The position numbers were made by a program, and so were the translations under genes. A model generated the notes under the pieces. The model was not told the DNA's origin. It saw only the letters and a list, made by a program, of their open reading frames with translations, and searched no databases. DNA of 43,567 nucleotides from Bacteroidota bacterium (lineage in GTDB: Bacteria; Bacteroidota; Bacteroidia; UKL13-3), in assembly GCA_947507965.1 (NCBI GenBank), contig CANNQU010000024.1, positions 1 to 43,567 on the forward strand. The letters run 5' to 3'. How positions within the stretch are numbered: the stretch's first letter is position 1; the number at the start of each line of letters is the position of its first letter. This document shows positions 26,552 through 34,827 of this stretch, piece by piece.

Positions 26552-26995
26552 ATGTTCGAGTATGGAATTGGAGGTAATGAAGTGAGAACTGATGCCTCAG
26601 AATCAATGGCTGACATAGCCCAAAACAGAACGATGTTTCTGCAGCAACTTACTGCTGAGGCACCGGTGAAACCCCAAGCGGTGTATGACCTTAAAACAAC
26701 GGAAGAAGTGTTTAATCATTTCCAACCCAGTGTAGATGTTGAATTTGAAACGGAGGATGGCGCAAGTAATACGGAGAACCTGAAATTTGGCAACGTTGGT
26801 GATTTCAGTCCTAAAAACATCACCAAACAAAGCAGCTTTCTACAGGATCTTAGCATTCAACAAGAGCAGTATCAAAAAATCGGAAAGCAACTTAAAACAA
26901 ACAAGTTGCTTAATGGTGTACTCACCAATGCCGATGCAAAACAAGCTTTTATTGTTGCCTTGCAAGCGTTAATCCAGGAGTTGGATGTAAAATAG
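26552..26995 (+). CDS. tssB: T6SS contractile sheath small subunit TssB (T6SSiii type)
   Basis: This 147-residue protein is the small sheath subunit, which with TssC builds the contractile tail sheath in the cytoplasm. Recognisable are the HFQPSVDVEFE segment (about residues 52-62) and LKFGNVGDFSPKNI (about 77-90), the conserved TssB strand that interlocks with TssC. It is somewhat shorter than proteobacterial TssB (about 165), as usual for Bacteroidota. It opens the island and is followed by tssC after 53 bp. Confidence 0.88.
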   Translation: MFEYGIGGNEVRTDASESMADIAQNRTMFLQQLTAEAPVKPQAVYDLKTTEEVFNHFQPSVDVEFETEDGASNTENLKFGNVGDFSPKNITKQSSFLQDLSIQQEQYQKIGKQLKTNKLLNGVLTNADAKQAFIVALQALIQELDVK

Positions 26996-27048
26996 GATTC
27001 CAATCAAAAAAATTAAACACAACTAAACCCTTTTAAAAAATTACCGTT

Positions 27049-28416
27049 ATGGAACAAGAAAACCAAGAGCAAGGTGCTCAGTTTAAAGAAAAAGTAAAAT
27101 TCGATGCGCCCTCACAAACGTTGGACGAATCGTTGAATAAGTTGGTGAAATTTGGTGGATTCGATTTTTTAGAATCAACCATTGATGGAGTAGCCAATAT
27201 GAACCCTGAGCGCAAAGCTCGTAAAAAAATATTTTTATCTGAAGCAGATAAAAAATCGGAAAGAAAAGATTTAGCGAAGAAAATGGCCCTATGGGTTGAT
27301 ATGCTTACCGAGAGTAACGACATGGGAGAGATGATGGAAAAGTGTGCTGCCAAATCGCATGCCGCAGATAAAATCCATAAAAAGAACCTTAAAAAAGCAT
27401 TGGATGCCACGGCCAACCTAGAGCAAGCCTACCGTTCGGTGTCTCTGTTTTATGCCAATAGCGAATCGGACAAACTAAAGAATGTTACGTTTGTAAATGC
27501 CTCTATGGAGCAACTGAAAGATTTGGATAACCCTCGCTTCATTGATTATGTTGGCGAAGAGTTAAAGCAAAATTTCGACCGTTTGGATTTACGCGACAAC
27601 TACTCACTCATGGTTATTCCGGGATATTTAGGAAGTAATAAAGTGGTTGAAAAGTGGGCAAAAACGGCTTACGCAAGTAAGGTAATGATGGTGACTGACT
27701 TTGAAAACCTGGATTCTCCGGAGGATGTTTTGGATTTATTCCAATCGGCGAACCTTGCCGGTGGTGATACCTATAAGTCGAATGTAGCGATGACCTGCAA
27801 CTGGATTGTAGGCCGAGGCAAAGTAGCCGAAGTAGGGGAAGAAGATGATTTGTATGTACCCGGATCGGCAGCGCTGGCGGGCAAAATTTACAGTACGTTA
27901 ATGAGTCAAGTAACCGCCGGTAAAAAGCACGGTGCCATAAATGATGTCGATGCGGTGAAATTCGATTTGAAAAAATCGGAGATCAGCGAGTTGGAAAAAG
28001 CAGGATTGATACCCATGGTAAATGAGTATGGTAAGATCATGGCTTTCTCGGCAAAAACGTTATTTAATGGCGATAATTTGGGCTTACAAACCTACTCTGT
28101 GGTGCGTGTGTTCGATTATATAGCGAAAGTATTAGTTGACTTCTTAAACCGTCGTGCCTTTGAAAACTGGACATCGAAAACGGAGAAAGAATTACGCACT
28201 CAAATTGTGAAATTTTTAGATAGTATTCAAGGTCCTGAAAAACTGATTGAGAAATTTGCGATATTAAAATTTGAGCGTGACCCGAACAATAAAGACCGAA
28301 TAAACCTGGATATCCATATCACCCCTTATTTCCCTGCAAAAAGTTTCGTAGTGAAATTAGATGGTCAAAAAGGAGAAAGTTCCACCGAGTGGGCCAGCCA
28401 ATACGCACAACAATAG
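27049..28416 (+). CDS. tssC: T6SS contractile sheath large subunit TssC
   Basis: This 455-residue protein is the large sheath subunit. An acidic and lysine-rich N-terminus (to about residue 145) leads into the conserved core with NPRFIDYVGEELKQNFDRLDL and YSLMVIPGYLGSN. The C-terminal part (SKTEKELRTQIVKFLDS, then DRINLDIHITPYFPAKSFVVKLDG) is the gp18-like sheath domain shared by TssC proteins. TssB and TssC together form the extended sheath whose contraction drives the Hcp tube outwards. An intrinsic terminator begins 18 bases after the stop codon, separating tssBC from the hcp genes. Confidence 0.9.
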   Translation: MEQENQEQGAQFKEKVKFDAPSQTLDESLNKLVKFGGFDFLESTIDGVANMNPERKARKKIFLSEADKKSERKDLAKKMALWVDMLTESNDMGEMMEKCAAKSHAADKIHKKNLKKALDATANLEQAYRSVSLFYANSESDKLKNVTFVNASMEQLKDLDNPRFIDYVGEELKQNFDRLDLRDNYSLMVIPGYLGSNKVVEKWAKTAYASKVMMVTDFENLDSPEDVLDLFQSANLAGGDTYKSNVAMTCNWIVGRGKVAEVGEEDDLYVPGSAALAGKIYSTLMSQVTAGKKHGAINDVDAVKFDLKKSEISELEKAGLIPMVNEYGKIMAFSAKTLFNGDNLGLQTYSVVRVFDYIAKVLVDFLNRRAFENWTSKTEKELRTQIVKFLDSIQGPEKLIEKFAILKFERDPNNKDRINLDIHITPYFPAKSFVVKLDGQKGESSTEWASQYAQQ

Positions 28417-28434
28417 TCACCATAGCATTTGCAG

Positions 28435-28472
28435 CACCTGCAAACCCATAACCTTGCAGGTGTTGTTTTTTT
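28435..28472 (+). terminator. Intrinsic terminator between tssC and the hcp genes
   Basis: A 9-bp perfect GC-rich stem (CACCTGCAA at 28435-28443 with TTGCAGGTG at 28454-28462) with a 10-nt loop is followed by TTGTTTTTTT. The next gene begins only 22 bases later with no TAnnTTTG box in between, so partial read-through is more likely than a complete stop. Confidence 0.8.
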
Positions 28473-28494
28473 ATAACCATTTAAGTACATTAAT

Positions 28495-28905
28495 ATGTCA
28501 TATAAAGCTACATTACTTATTACTGGCAGTAAAAGTGGAAACTCCGAGTTCGACGTACTGAGCTGCCATTTCAATTTTAGAAGAAATATTGATGATCGGG
28601 GAATGGTTACCTCAGCCTTAAAAGATGGCTTAATTCATGTAGAAGTAGAGTCGATAGAAAGCTCACGATTTTTCGGGATGATTGATAGTAATGAACGAAT
28701 TGGAGGCAAGATAACCTTTTACAAACCAGACAGTGACCAACGTTTAAAACAATTAGAATTTAAAAACGCCTGTGTGGTACAATATTCCGAATCCATGGTA
28801 GCCACAGGCAATGTGCCCATGACCACCAATGTAACCATATCAGCACAAAGTATAACCCTCGAAGGTCAAACAACAACTTGGGCCTGGGGACTAAATGATT
28901 TATAG
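28495..28905 (+). CDS. T6SS tube protein TssD (Hcp), divergent first copy
   Basis: This 136-residue member of the Bacteroidota Hcp/TssD family has an opening MSYKATLLITG and the phrases SEFDVLSCHFNFRRNID, IHVEVESIESSRFF and GGKITFYKPD that line up with the two following genes, though it is much more divergent than they are from each other. Its C-terminus (TTWAWGLNDL) differs from the shared HENDWPDKK of the other two. Hcp proteins form hexameric rings that stack into the inner tube. This copy could be a minor ring, a tip or base adaptor ring, or one specialised for carrying an effector. It lies directly after the tssC terminator. Confidence 0.8.
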   Translation: MSYKATLLITGSKSGNSEFDVLSCHFNFRRNIDDRGMVTSALKDGLIHVEVESIESSRFFGMIDSNERIGGKITFYKPDSDQRLKQLEFKNACVVQYSESMVATGNVPMTTNVTISAQSITLEGQTTTWAWGLNDL

Positions 28906-28957
28906 CGAAGCAATTTAATAACAATTTTTTTTTAAACCCTTTAATTTATTTAATATT

Positions 28958-29356
28958 ATGTCATTCAAAGCACAATTATCTTTAGGTGGAAGCAAGTACG
29001 ATGTGTTACATTGCAGCTTCGCCTTCCGTCGTGATGTCGACTCAAAAGGCCGCCCATCATCCGGTGTTTATGGAGGTTCAGTGGAGATTCAAATTGAATC
29101 GACCGATGATACCGCAATTCTAGAGGCGATGGTTAACAATCAGTACAAAGCCCAATCAGGTACGATCACGTTCCAAAAACGCGATGAAGATGCAAAAATG
29201 AAAGAACTTACTTTCGAAGATGGCTATGTGGTGAGTTTTGCAGAATCATTAGATGTGGTTGGTTCCAATCCAATGACCATTGTATTTACGGTTTCAGCAC
29301 GCAAATTAAAAATAGGCAATGCGGAGCACGAAAACGATTGGCCGGATAAAAAATAA
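28958..29356 (+). CDS. hcp: T6SS tube protein TssD (Hcp), second copy
   Basis: This 132-residue TssD-family protein (opening MSFKAQLSLGGSKYDVLHCSF) is the ring-forming tube subunit of the T6SS, exported during firing. By eye about 107 of 132 residues match the next gene, with identical blocks FQKRDEDAKMKELTFEDGY and GNAEHENDWPDKK, so they are a recent tandem duplication. A nine-T run lies upstream at about 28925-28933. No promoter box is evident in the 52-bp gap. Confidence 0.9.
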   Translation: MSFKAQLSLGGSKYDVLHCSFAFRRDVDSKGRPSSGVYGGSVEIQIESTDDTAILEAMVNNQYKAQSGTITFQKRDEDAKMKELTFEDGYVVSFAESLDVVGSNPMTIVFTVSARKLKIGNAEHENDWPDKK

Positions 29357-29411
29357 AATCATCCTCAAAAAATCAATCAAACAATTCTAAACCATTAAAA
29401 AATAAACAATC

Positions 29412-29810
29412 ATGTCATTTAAAGCACAACTTTCATTAGGCGGTCAAAAATTCGATGTATTGCATTGCGACTATGCCTTCACCCGTGACGTGGACGCCAA
29501 AGGCCGTCCGTCCTCAGGCATTTACGGCGGTTCTGTAAATATCAATATTGAGTCAACCGACGATACTTCGGTATTGGAGTCGATGATAAACAACGTTTAC
29601 AAAGCACAAGGTGGTACCATCACCTTCCAAAAAAGAGATGAAGATGCGAAGATGAAAGAACTAACATTCGAAGATGGATATATTACTGCCTACAACGAAT
29701 CATTAGATGTAATAGGCTCTAACCCGATGTCCATTTCTTTTACCATCTCTGCACGCAAACTAAAAGTAGGCAATGCAGAACATGAAAACGATTGGCCAGA
29801 CAAGAAATAA
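29412..29810 (+). CDS. hcp: T6SS tube protein TssD (Hcp), third copy
   Basis: This is a 132-residue TssD-family tube subunit and close paralogue of the preceding gene. Differences concentrate in surface-strand positions (for example residues 12-24, 43-62 and the GYITAYNES stretch near 89-97), while the core and C-terminus are the same. Two nearly equal copies might form mixed tubes or serve different effectors. It is the last hcp gene; a large hairpin follows 65 bases downstream, before vgrG. Confidence 0.9.
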   Translation: MSFKAQLSLGGQKFDVLHCDYAFTRDVDAKGRPSSGIYGGSVNINIESTDDTSVLESMINNVYKAQGGTITFQKRDEDAKMKELTFEDGYITAYNESLDVIGSNPMSISFTISARKLKVGNAEHENDWPDKK

Positions 29811-29875
29811 ATCAGGTAATTAAGTTTACGGTGTAGTAACAACACTTTATTTCAAAGCTTAAGGCACAACCAAAA

Positions 29876-29926
29876 CTGAAAGCCGGTGACGTAATATTAT
29901 AAGTAATATTGCACATTGGCTTTCAG
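29876..29926 (+). other. RNA hairpin between hcp and vgrG
   Basis: A 9-bp perfect stem (CTGAAAGCC at 29876-29884 with GGCTTTCAG at 29918-29926) encloses a 33-nt loop that contains the AT-rich unit GTAATATT twice. No T run follows, so it is not a standard terminator. It may protect the 3' end of an abundant hcp mRNA or mark a processing site that lowers vgrG expression relative to hcp. Confidence 0.55.
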
Positions 29927-29958
29927 TATTTAAAAAAGCAAAATACAATTTATTGATC

Positions 29959-31878
29959 ATGGAGCAGAATGACCAAATATTCGATAGAGGCGTAACCATT
30001 ACCTTGGGAACAGGAAAAGAAGTAACTCCTTTTAATTCACTTACAATTACCCAGTCAATACTTCAGCATCATACGTTCGAAGTACGATGCTATCATGATG
30101 TTTTTGAGAGCCCGGATGCCGATGTCATCAATGCATCTCAGAATTTGGTTGGGGAAAGTATCACCATTATATTAACTCCCGGAGGTACACGGGCTGAGAA
30201 TATTTTCAAAGGCCTGGTCACGGAAATTGGAATGGTTCAAGGAGAAGACTCACGGCACGAAATCGTTTTAAAAGGTTATAGCAACTCCATTATTTTAGAT
30301 AGTGGCCCCAAACTAAAATCCTACCTGCAAAAATCCATCGTTGATGCCGTAAGCGAGGTAATGAACACCAGTGGAATGTCTTTTGAAAGCAGAGTCAGTA
30401 ATTCTTACAGTCCAATCGAGTACTTCTCACAGTTCAATGAAAGCGACTTCCAATTTGTACGACGTATCGCTGCCATCCACGGAGAAGGTTTTTTTTACGA
30501 CGGCACCACCATGGTTTTTGGAGATCCAAGTGGAAAAACCGTAAAACTACAATATCTCAAAGATTTATCTTCCCTATCCATGGGAATGGGTGCAGCTCCT
30601 CTAAAATTTAAAGACTATAGTTATAACTCAGGCCATAGCGACGACAAACCGAAACTTTATACGGGAGAAAGTCCGGGTTCAACAGATGGTGCTGATGCCT
30701 TCGGGCAAAAAATGCATTCGAAATCAAACCAAATATTTCCTTCTGCATTTACATTTATGCCAAGACACCTTGATAATACAGGGCCTGGATTAAATGCGTT
30801 TTCAAAAAGCTACCATAATAATCTTGCCGGCAGCCTTGTACATGTGCAGGCCACCGGCGACAATATGGAAACCGCCATTGCTTGTTTTGCAGAAATAAGT
30901 ACGGAAAAAGGCGACTCCTATGGGAAATTTTTCATTACCTCTATCACGCATCATGCCGATGGGATGGGAAATTATTCCAACAGCTTTACCGGTGTGCCAC
31001 ATAATCTAAAAACTTTCCCAAACCCTTATGTGAATAAGCCCAATGCCGATTTTGAGCTGGCCAAAGTGGTGGATAATGTTGATCCTAGAAAACACGGAAG
31101 AGTAAAGGTTAAATTTATGTGGATGGTTGAAGAAGAATCCTATTGGATTCCAACCACACAACTCTACGGCGGAGAAGCCGATTTTAAGAATAGAGGAATC
31201 GTTTTTATTCCTGAAATTGGAGATGACGTATTGGTTGGATTTGAACGTGGAGACTGCGATAAACCATACGTGTCGCAAGCTTATATGAACTCGAAGGCGA
31301 TTGAAACCGAGTCGAGAGATAACGGAAAAAATCTAAAGAAATCTATTTCAACCCGCGATAGCCGAATTGCCTTTCATGATGCAGGAGATGGAGGTGAACT
31401 CGTCGGGATTGCGATCTCGGTATATTCCGGAGACTCCGTAGCGAAGGCCGGTATCGCAATGACAGATGATGGCGAAGCCAAGATCCTCATGGGTGCCATT
31501 GACGAGCTAACCATAAAGACCAGAGGAGATGAAGTGAAAATTTTAATGAAAAAAGATGGTAGCATTAAAGTTACCGGAAAAAATATAACGGTAGAAGCAG
31601 AAGAAACCATATCTTTAAAAGCGAAAGATATAAAGATGGAGGCCACAGGTAAGATAGAGGCCAAAGCGAACCAAGATGTAAAAGTAGAGGCCATGGGTAA
31701 AATGGAGTTGAAGTCGTCGCAGGATGTCACGGTTACGGCGATGATGAATGTAAAAATAAAAGGTAATATTAACGCCGAAATAGAAGGTAGTGTAGGAGCT
31801 AAACTTAAAGGCGCTATGGTTGATGTAGAAGCCTCCGCCATTGCTAACTTAAAAGGTGGAATGGTTATGATTAATTGA
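29959..31878 (+). CDS. vgrG: T6SS spike protein TssI (VgrG)
   Basis: This 639-residue VgrG is the trimeric spike at the tip of the Hcp tube. The N-terminal gp27-like part (about residues 1-360) contains FNESDFQFVRRIAAIHGEGFFYDG. The gp5-like OB domain follows near residue 370 (VVDNVDPRKHGRVKVKF, WIPTTQ, DDVLVGFERGD). Residues from about 530 to the end form a repetitive needle with EAxGKxExK-type beta-prism repeats, ending MVMIN with no toxin extension. The ATG at 29959 is preferred over the in-frame TTG two codons earlier. tssE starts 4 bp after the stop codon. Confidence 0.93.
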   Translation: MEQNDQIFDRGVTITLGTGKEVTPFNSLTITQSILQHHTFEVRCYHDVFESPDADVINASQNLVGESITIILTPGGTRAENIFKGLVTEIGMVQGEDSRHEIVLKGYSNSIILDSGPKLKSYLQKSIVDAVSEVMNTSGMSFESRVSNSYSPIEYFSQFNESDFQFVRRIAAIHGEGFFYDGTTMVFGDPSGKTVKLQYLKDLSSLSMGMGAAPLKFKDYSYNSGHSDDKPKLYTGESPGSTDGADAFGQKMHSKSNQIFPSAFTFMPRHLDNTGPGLNAFSKSYHNNLAGSLVHVQATGDNMETAIACFAEISTEKGDSYGKFFITSITHHADGMGNYSNSFTGVPHNLKTFPNPYVNKPNADFELAKVVDNVDPRKHGRVKVKFMWMVEEESYWIPTTQLYGGEADFKNRGIVFIPEIGDDVLVGFERGDCDKPYVSQAYMNSKAIETESRDNGKNLKKSISTRDSRIAFHDAGDGGELVGIAISVYSGDSVAKAGIAMTDDGEAKILMGAIDELTIKTRGDEVKILMKKDGSIKVTGKNITVEAEETISLKAKDIKMEATGKIEAKANQDVKVEAMGKMELKSSQDVTVTAMMNVKIKGNINAEIEGSVGAKLKGAMVDVEASAIANLKGGMVMIN

Positions 31879-31882
31879 TACG

Positions 31883-32323
31883 ATGGAACAACATTATTAT
31901 AAACTTCCTATTTTCTTTGAAAACTTAATTTCAAAAAATAAAGAATTAGAGCCTAGTTCAAAAGGAGAAAGTATTGCCGCTCACGTTTACTTAATCATCA
32001 CCAGCAAATTTGGAGAAAGTCGTTTTGACGAGACTTATGGTTGTGAAATATGGGATTTCGATTTTGTAAACATCTCCAATTCGAGTAACTGGAAAACACG
32101 CATTGTTCAGTCGGTGGAAAACAGCATTGCAAAGCATGAAAAACGCTTGATGAACGTTAAAGTAAGCCTCGAAATAAAAGAAGAAGATGTAAATAATACG
32201 GCCACTAATATTAGAAGTGTAAAAAAAGCAGTTCGAATTTCGGTTGCCGCTAGCTTATCGGATACCAATGAGCCCTTTACCTTTGTTCAAAAAATGTTCT
32301 TAAGCCCTTTATCGTTCGAATAG
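31883..32323 (+). CDS. tssE: T6SS baseplate subunit TssE (gp25-like)
   Basis: This 146-residue protein matches the T4 gp25-like TssE family of T6SSiii in size, position and features: IAAHVYLIITSKFGESRFDETYGCEIWDFDF (residues about 31-61) and a KTRIVQSVENSIAKHEKRL helix followed by strands. TssE helps nucleate the sheath on the baseplate. The tight 4-bp spacing after vgrG and the tssF gene 67 bp downstream support the call. Confidence 0.85.
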   Translation: MEQHYYKLPIFFENLISKNKELEPSSKGESIAAHVYLIITSKFGESRFDETYGCEIWDFDFVNISNSSNWKTRIVQSVENSIAKHEKRLMNVKVSLEIKEEDVNNTATNIRSVKKAVRISVAASLSDTNEPFTFVQKMFLSPLSFE

Positions 32324-32390
32324 TATAAAATTAAAATATTAAAACAAACTATATCCTTCTCAAAGAATATAGAATATAGCATAAGAAGAA

Positions 32391-34268
32391 ATGGCCGAGT
32401 TAGACAACGAATACCTTAGTAAAGAGAGCATCAAGAGTCGCATGTTTAAAAACGCGGCTCGTTTTTGGGGCTATACCGATGCCGATTTGGACGCCTTCGA
32501 CCCATTGGTACGTCTGATGATAGAGGCTTGCGCTGTAGAGTCTTACAAAATAAATAATGATATTATTTCTTCCGATGTGAGAGTGATGGAAAAAATGGCA
32601 TCCATGCTCACTCCGGATGTCTTCACTTCGGCACTGCCGTCTCACAGCATCGTTCATACCCGAAGTGTGGAAGGATTTAGTTTAGTAGATCATAATTTCC
32701 ACCTACGACATCAAAAGAAAATAGCGTCGAAAGCCAATGGACCATTAGACTCCAATATCGACATCTATTATACTCCGGCAGGACATTATAAAATATACGA
32801 TGGTGATATTGCAGCATTGGTAATTGGCAATTCTGCCTATAGAATAAATAATTTTCTGGAGAAAGAGTTTGTTGCCAAAGCTTCCAAACCCATTGAAAAC
32901 AATACAGCATGGGTAGGATTGGCATTAAATGAAGGAATTAAATCGTTAGATAAATTGTCGTTCTATTTCGATTTCAAAAATCACCCCGACAAAGAATCCT
33001 TATATAAAATATTAAGTTATTCCAGATGGAGCTATAATGGCACGCCATTGCAAATCAAATCGGGGATTACCAATTATGAAGAAGTAAATCAAAATGATGT
33101 ACTGCATGAATTTGAAGTAACAAACCTCGTAAAACGAAACACCAATGATTATTACGGCAACCGTTTTATAACCATTGATGACGATAAAAATATTTTTGAA
33201 AGAAATCAATTTAAAAGGCAAAATTATCCCGATTCATTGAAAAACATTTTCAATGAGAGTGACTTGAATAAACTTAATAAACCATTGATTTGGTTCAAAA
33301 TAACGTTCCCTGCAGCCTTCGATACCAATACACTCGATGAGATGTTTGTTTATTTGAACTCCTATCCCATCATTAATTTACGATATAATGAAATACGTTA
33401 TCGTTTGCAGAGTTACTTTAATATCGTATTATTAGACTGTAATGAACAATTCTTTGCGGTTCGACGGGTATCTGGCATCGATGATATAGACTATTTATCG
33501 AAGCCCGCAACAGAGAACTTAAACGACTTAAATGGAACCTACTCCTTACGTACCAAAGGAGTGCAACGTTTCGACTCGAGAAATGCTACCGAACATCTAA
33601 ATTACCTCCTCGAACTCCTTCGGGATGAAAGCAGTGCTTTTGCCGCTTTCGGACAAGAATTTATTGCTTCCAACATTAGAGATTTAAATCAAACGATTTC
33701 CTTAATTGAACAACGTGTAAAACAAAACCAAAAAGACATTTTCAACCTCCCTTCTTACCTATTTGTTCGGCCTCGTGAAGCCGGTGAAAACATCAATGTG
33801 GAATTTTGGAGCACCAATGGCAACGATGCCAACAATATACGCCCTGGAAGTAAAGTAGAGACGTATAAAGGAATACCAATAGTAAATGAAAGTATTCAGC
33901 TGCTTACACACACGACGGGAGGAAGAAATAAGCTGAGCCAAAATGAAGAGCTAAATGTTTATCGTGACGCCCTGCTCACCAGAGGAAGAATTGTTACAAA
34001 TGAGGATATTCGAAGTTTTTGCTTTCATTATTTAAATGATAAAATAAGTGATGTAGAAGTCCTCAAAGGGGTTACCATTAGCAATATCCCAACCGAAGGA
34101 TTAATTAACACACTGGATATCTATTTAGAGAAAAATGGAGACGATGCATTTAGTGCCGAAGAATGGCAATCGGTTATCAATGATTTAGAGATTAAATTAC
34201 AAAAAAGCTCAGTCGTTTTTACAAACTATCGAATATTTATTAAAGAAAGTATAATCCTAACGAATTAA
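32391..34268 (+). CDS. tssF: T6SS baseplate subunit TssF
   Basis: This 625-residue protein has the TssF family opening near residues 35-55 (DLDAFDPLVRLMIEACAVESYKI), followed by VMEKMASMLTPDVFTSALPSHSI, the conserved N-terminal part shared with gp6-like baseplate proteins. TssF with TssG forms the baseplate wedge around the VgrG spike. A tssG gene normally comes next, but here the next gene 4 bp downstream is PAAR, so tssG must be elsewhere. AGAAGAA directly before the ATG may serve as ribosome binding site. Confidence 0.88.
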   Translation: MAELDNEYLSKESIKSRMFKNAARFWGYTDADLDAFDPLVRLMIEACAVESYKINNDIISSDVRVMEKMASMLTPDVFTSALPSHSIVHTRSVEGFSLVDHNFHLRHQKKIASKANGPLDSNIDIYYTPAGHYKIYDGDIAALVIGNSAYRINNFLEKEFVAKASKPIENNTAWVGLALNEGIKSLDKLSFYFDFKNHPDKESLYKILSYSRWSYNGTPLQIKSGITNYEEVNQNDVLHEFEVTNLVKRNTNDYYGNRFITIDDDKNIFERNQFKRQNYPDSLKNIFNESDLNKLNKPLIWFKITFPAAFDTNTLDEMFVYLNSYPIINLRYNEIRYRLQSYFNIVLLDCNEQFFAVRRVSGIDDIDYLSKPATENLNDLNGTYSLRTKGVQRFDSRNATEHLNYLLELLRDESSAFAAFGQEFIASNIRDLNQTISLIEQRVKQNQKDIFNLPSYLFVRPREAGENINVEFWSTNGNDANNIRPGSKVETYKGIPIVNESIQLLTHTTGGRNKLSQNEELNVYRDALLTRGRIVTNEDIRSFCFHYLNDKISDVEVLKGVTISNIPTEGLINTLDIYLEKNGDDAFSAEEWQSVINDLEIKLQKSSVVFTNYRIFIKESIILTN

Positions 34269-34272
34269 AAAT

Positions 34273-34767
34273 ATGGGAATGCCTGCTGCTAGAGTCTCTG
34301 ATATGCACGTCTGCCCGATGGTAACTCCGGGAGTGCCCCCTATTCCTCATGTTGGAGGACCCATTCTGCCTCCTGGGAAGCCGAACGTGATGATTGGGAA
34401 AATGCCGGCAGCAACAGCTACTAGCATGTGCACCTGTGTAGGCCCCCCCGACATCATCGCCAAGGGCAGTATGGGCGTATTCATTGGAAAATTACCAGCT
34501 GCGCGATTAGGGGATAGTACGGCACATGGAGGCACCATCGTTTTGGGCTGCCCTACGGTACTCATTGGCGATGCACATCCTGGAGGTGGCGCGCCAAGCC
34601 CGGTGATGATTACACCCGTGATAGCCGCTCTAAAAGCCGCTGCTGCTGCCATTCAGAGCGCAAATGCCGCCGCTGCAAAGCAAATAAATCAACAAGCTAC
34701 CTTAATGGATGCGGCTATACACGGTGCCCCATTTTGCGAGGTGTGTGCCTTGATGGCCGGCAAATAA
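34273..34767 (+). CDS. PAAR-like spike-tip protein with Ala-rich tail
   Basis: This 164-residue protein has residues 1-112 as a PAAR-type domain with repeated Gly/Pro-rich motifs and metal-binding-type residues (RVSDMHVCP, GPILPPGKPNVMIGKMPAA, MCTCVGPPD, LPAARLGDSTAHGGTI). It caps the VgrG spike to form the sharp tip. After it comes an alanine-rich helix (about 118-142) and a short tail with a CEVC pair at residues 155-158. The tail is too short to be a toxin; it may dock an effector or the DUF4123 protein encoded next. It follows tssF by 4 bp. Confidence 0.88.
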   Translation: MGMPAARVSDMHVCPMVTPGVPPIPHVGGPILPPGKPNVMIGKMPAATATSMCTCVGPPDIIAKGSMGVFIGKLPAARLGDSTAHGGTIVLGCPTVLIGDAHPGGGAPSPVMITPVIAALKAAAAAIQSANAAAAKQINQQATLMDAAIHGAPFCEVCALMAGK

Positions 34768-34827
34768 TAAAGTGAACCCTATAGACAAAAATAAGTAATA
34801 CGAATACGTTATACCCTATAAACCTGC

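Noticed and set aside
31374-31841. 155-codon open frame on the minus strand inside vgrG
   Set aside because: It is a shadow of the repetitive VgrG needle (Ser/Pro/Ala-rich reverse of beta-repeat codons) and has no family features.
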